NCBI RefSeq assembly: GCF_014646215.1
Contig: NZ_BMNA01000011.1
Location: 1-64,000 of the forward strand
DNA length: 64,000 nt
Direction: 5' to 3'
Source of the DNA: Nakamurella endophytica
Lineage (GTDB): Bacteria > Actinomycetota > Actinomycetes > Mycobacteriales > Nakamurellaceae
Shown: positions 57,540 to 64,000 of the stretch, piece after piece
Numbering within the stretch: position 1 is the first letter of the stretch
Layout: every line of letters begins with the position of its first letter
Translations under genes and position numbers: made by a program
The notes under the pieces: model-generated
The model's input: only the letters and a program-made list of their open reading frames with translations
Told to the model about the DNA's origin: nothing
Database searches by the model: none

Positions 57540-58379
57540 TCAGAGGATCGGGTTGCCGCCGGTGACCGCGACGCGGGCTCCGGAGATGTAGCTGCCGTCG
57601 TCGCTGGCCAGCAGCACGTAGACCGGCGCGAGTTCGGCCGGCTGCCCCGCCCGACCGAGAGGTACCTGCCCGCCGAAGCTCTCGACCTTCTCCTCCGGCA
57701 TGGTGGCGGGAATCAGCGGCGTCCAGACCGGGCCCGGCGCGACACTGTTGGCACGGATGCCCCTCTCACCCAGCAGCTGCGCCAGGCTCGCCGAGAAGTT
57801 GGCGATGGCAGCCTTCGTCGCCGCGTACGGCGCGAGCGTCGGCGACGGCATGTCCGAGTTCACCGACGAACTGCCGATGATCGACGACCCCGGCGACATG
57901 TGCGGCAGCGCCGCCTTCACCAGCCAGAAGTACGCATGGATGTTCGTGGCGAAGGTGTACTCCCACTCGTCGTCCGAGATCTCGTCGAGCGACTCGTGGT
58001 TCATCTGGTACGCCGCGTTGTTGACCAGGATGTCGACCTTGCCGAACTCCTGCACCGCCCGGTCGACGATGGCCCGGCAGTGCTCGGCCTTGGACAGATC
58101 GCCCGGCACCAGCACGGCCTTGCGGCCCGCCTGCTCGACGTAGCGGGCGGTGTCCTGGGCGTCCTCGTCCTCGGACAGGTAGGAGATGAGGACGTCGGCG
58201 CCCTCCCGGGCGAAGGCGATCGCCACGGCCCGGCCGATGCCGCTGTCGCCGCCGGTGATGATCGCTGCCTTGCCGGTCAGCTTGCCGGTGCCGCGGTAGC
58301 TCTCCTCGCCGCAGTCCGGCTTCGGCGTCATCTCACCCTGGACGCCCGGGGTGTCCTGCTGCTGCGCGGGCTGGTTCAT
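57540..58379 (-). CDS. Short-chain dehydrogenase/reductase, stress-type
   Basis: A 279-residue SDR. Motifs: TGGDSGIGRAVAIAFAREGADV (NADP loop), NNAAYQ, S-x12-YAATKAA (catalytic Tyr/Lys), and PGPVWTPL. The N-terminal MNQPAQQQDTPGVQGEMTPKPDCGEESYRGTGKLTGK matches the YhdF/YghA-type general-stress oxidoreductases. GAGGAG precedes the ATG. Convergent with ALDH; substrate unknown. Confidence 0.92.
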   Translation of the reverse strand: MNQPAQQQDTPGVQGEMTPKPDCGEESYRGTGKLTGKAAIITGGDSGIGRAVAIAFAREGADVLISYLSEDEDAQDTARYVEQAGRKAVLVPGDLSKAEHCRAIVDRAVQEFGKVDILVNNAAYQMNHESLDEISDDEWEYTFATNIHAYFWLVKAALPHMSPGSSIIGSSSVNSDMPSPTLAPYAATKAAIANFSASLAQLLGERGIRANSVAPGPVWTPLIPATMPEEKVESFGGQVPLGRAGQPAELAPVYVLLASDDGSYISGARVAVTGGNPIL

Positions 58380-58604
58380 CTGTGCTCCTCGACTCGTGGA
58401 CCGCGGGCCGCCACCGCGTCCGCGCCCGCCTCCATACCGTGCGAGCACGCGGACGAATGCGACCCCCGCGGTCGCCTCGGCCGGCCCACCGTCCCGGTGC
58501 CCGGTCGGCACCGCGGCCAACCGCATCCGACCGTGCCGACAGCGCCGACAGCGCCGACCGCGTGCCGACCGTGCCGCCGGTCCGTTGCCGGCTGGGCCGC
58601 GGGC

Positions 58605-59579
58605 TCAGCGCGCCCGCGGGTGCGCCAGGGCGTACACCTCGCGCAGCGCGTCCACCGTCACGAGGGTGTAGATCTGCGTGGTCGTCACCGACGCGTGGCC
58701 GAGCAGCTCCTGCACGGTCCGCACGTCGGCGCCGCCCTCGAGCAGGTGGGTGGCGAACGAGTGGCGCAGCGTGTGCGGGGAGACCGGCACGTCGACGCCG
58801 GCCCGCTCGGCGGCCTCGCCGAGGACCTGCCACGCCGACTGCCGGGACAGCCGGCCGCCGCGGGCGTTGAGGAAGACGGCGGGGGTGCCGCGACCGCGGG
58901 CCGCCAGTGCCGGGCGGCCGCGGACCAGGTACGCCGACAGCGCGGCGGCCGCGTACGACCCGACGGGCACGATCCGCTCCTTGGACCCCTTGCCGAACAG
59001 CCGGATCATGCCCGCGGTGTCCACCTCGGCGGCGTCGTCCAGGTCCAGGCCGATCGCCTCGGAGATGCGCGCGCCGGTGCCGTAGAGCAGTTCGAGCAGG
59101 GCCCGGTCGCGCAGCGCCCGCGGGTCGTCGCCGGTGACGGACTCCAGGATCGCCGCGACCGCCTCCACCCCGAGGGCCTTGGGCAGTCGACGGGCCGCCT
59201 GCGGCGGGTGCACGTCCCGGGACGGGTCCTGGGCCGCCAGCCCCTCGGCCAGCAGGAAGCGGTGCCAGCCGCGGACGGCCACCACCGCCCTGGCGGCGGA
59301 CGACGGTGCCAGCGGCGGGCGACCGGCGCCGCCGAGCCGGAGCTCGGTCAGGTGCGCGGAGACGTCGGCGGCCCCGACCTCGGCGATGTCGGTGCGACCG
59401 AGCCGGGCCAGGAACTCGACGTAGCGGCGCAGGTCCCGGCGGTAGGACAGCAGGGTGTTTCGGGCGGCACCGCGCTCCACCGCCAGGTGGTCGAGGTAGC
59501 CGCGCAGGGCCCGCTCGAGCGCGGCCGGCACCTCGACGGGCGGGTCGCCGGCGACGACGTCGGCGGCGGTGCCGCCCAC
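58605..59579 (-). CDS. xerD: Tyrosine recombinase XerD
   Basis: Resolves chromosome dimers at dif together with XerC. The 324-residue product has the core-binding domain and all catalytic residues: R171 (TGARISE), K197 (GKGSKER), H269 and R272 (HTLRHS), H295 (LGHAS) and Y304 (QIYT). The GTG start is one base after the Nudix stop, as in the pyrG-Nudix-xerD order of mycobacteria. The first 15 residues are unconserved, so a later start is possible. Confidence 0.95.
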   Translation of the reverse strand: MGGTAADVVAGDPPVEVPAALERALRGYLDHLAVERGAARNTLLSYRRDLRRYVEFLARLGRTDIAEVGAADVSAHLTELRLGGAGRPPLAPSSAARAVVAVRGWHRFLLAEGLAAQDPSRDVHPPQAARRLPKALGVEAVAAILESVTGDDPRALRDRALLELLYGTGARISEAIGLDLDDAAEVDTAGMIRLFGKGSKERIVPVGSYAAAALSAYLVRGRPALAARGRGTPAVFLNARGGRLSRQSAWQVLGEAAERAGVDVPVSPHTLRHSFATHLLEGGADVRTVQELLGHASVTTTQIYTLVTVDALREVYALAHPRAR

Positions 59580-59580
59580 C

Positions 59581-64000
<4,420 letters not shown>

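Overview
This window is one stretch of a high-GC actinobacterial chromosome. GC-rich coding in all frames, frequent GTG starts, AGGAGG-type ribosome sites, actinobacterial LexA boxes, GarA, PspM, DUF3046, SteA and an alanine dehydrogenase/AsnC pair all point to Actinobacteria. A B12-dependent ribonucleotide reductase, RNase Y and an AT-poor, repeat-rich intergenic style would suit a Nakamurella-like or Frankia-related lineage, but genus cannot be settled from the sequence alone. There is no phage, CRISPR array, intact insertion sequence or toxin-antitoxin locus; most of it is core genome.

Layout. 0-27 kb is a DNA-precursor, SOS and envelope-stress block, in the order known from Mycobacterium tuberculosis Rv2718c-Rv2744c: nrdJ-nrdR, a LysM division-inhibitor-like gene divergent from lexA, tatA, hflX, an ArsR-type regulator and MFS exporter, dapF-miaA, a DUF349 protein, miaB, RNase Y, recX-recA, DUF3046, a membrane-anchored Hsp70-like protein, and pspM-pspA. 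27-38 kb resembles Rv1826-Rv1832: gcvP behind a tandem glycine riboswitch, a MarR-MFS pair, two MerR regulators, the DUF151 nuclease, garA, gcvH and a CDP-alcohol transferase. 38-49 kb is more variable: Nudix-UGPase pair, asnC/ald, OsmC, FUSC, DUF1540, a dienelactone hydrolase-like protein, FetB, MerR/hsp20, VOC and tRNA-Pro. 49-64 kb matches Rv1697-Rv1713: der, plsC, cmk, a pseudouridine synthase, scpB, scpA, parA-like, xerD, Nudix, pyrG, mctB and steA (cut by the right edge), interrupted by an aldehyde dehydrogenase and a stress-type SDR.

How the genes work together. The left block joins DNA damage response (LexA, RecA, RecX, LysM inhibitor) to dNTP supply (NrdJ, NrdR). Sequence elements support joint control: LexA boxes at lexA/LysM and recA, PafBC-type (RecA-NDp) promoters reading into the LysM gene and recA, an NrdR box plus DnaA-like boxes before nrdR. 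GarA, GcvP and GcvH link glycine and 2-oxoglutarate/glutamate metabolism. The parA-scpA-scpB-rlu-cmk-plsC-der string is a single translationally coupled operon, its genes overlapping mostly by 4 nt (ATGA/GTGA).

The most unusual single protein is the Hsp70-like gene next to pspAM: it keeps the ATPase domain, lacks a recognizable substrate-binding domain, and instead carries a Pro/Gly linker, one membrane segment and a cysteine-containing outer domain. The intergenic spaces hold many small tandem repeats, several starting right at stop codons.
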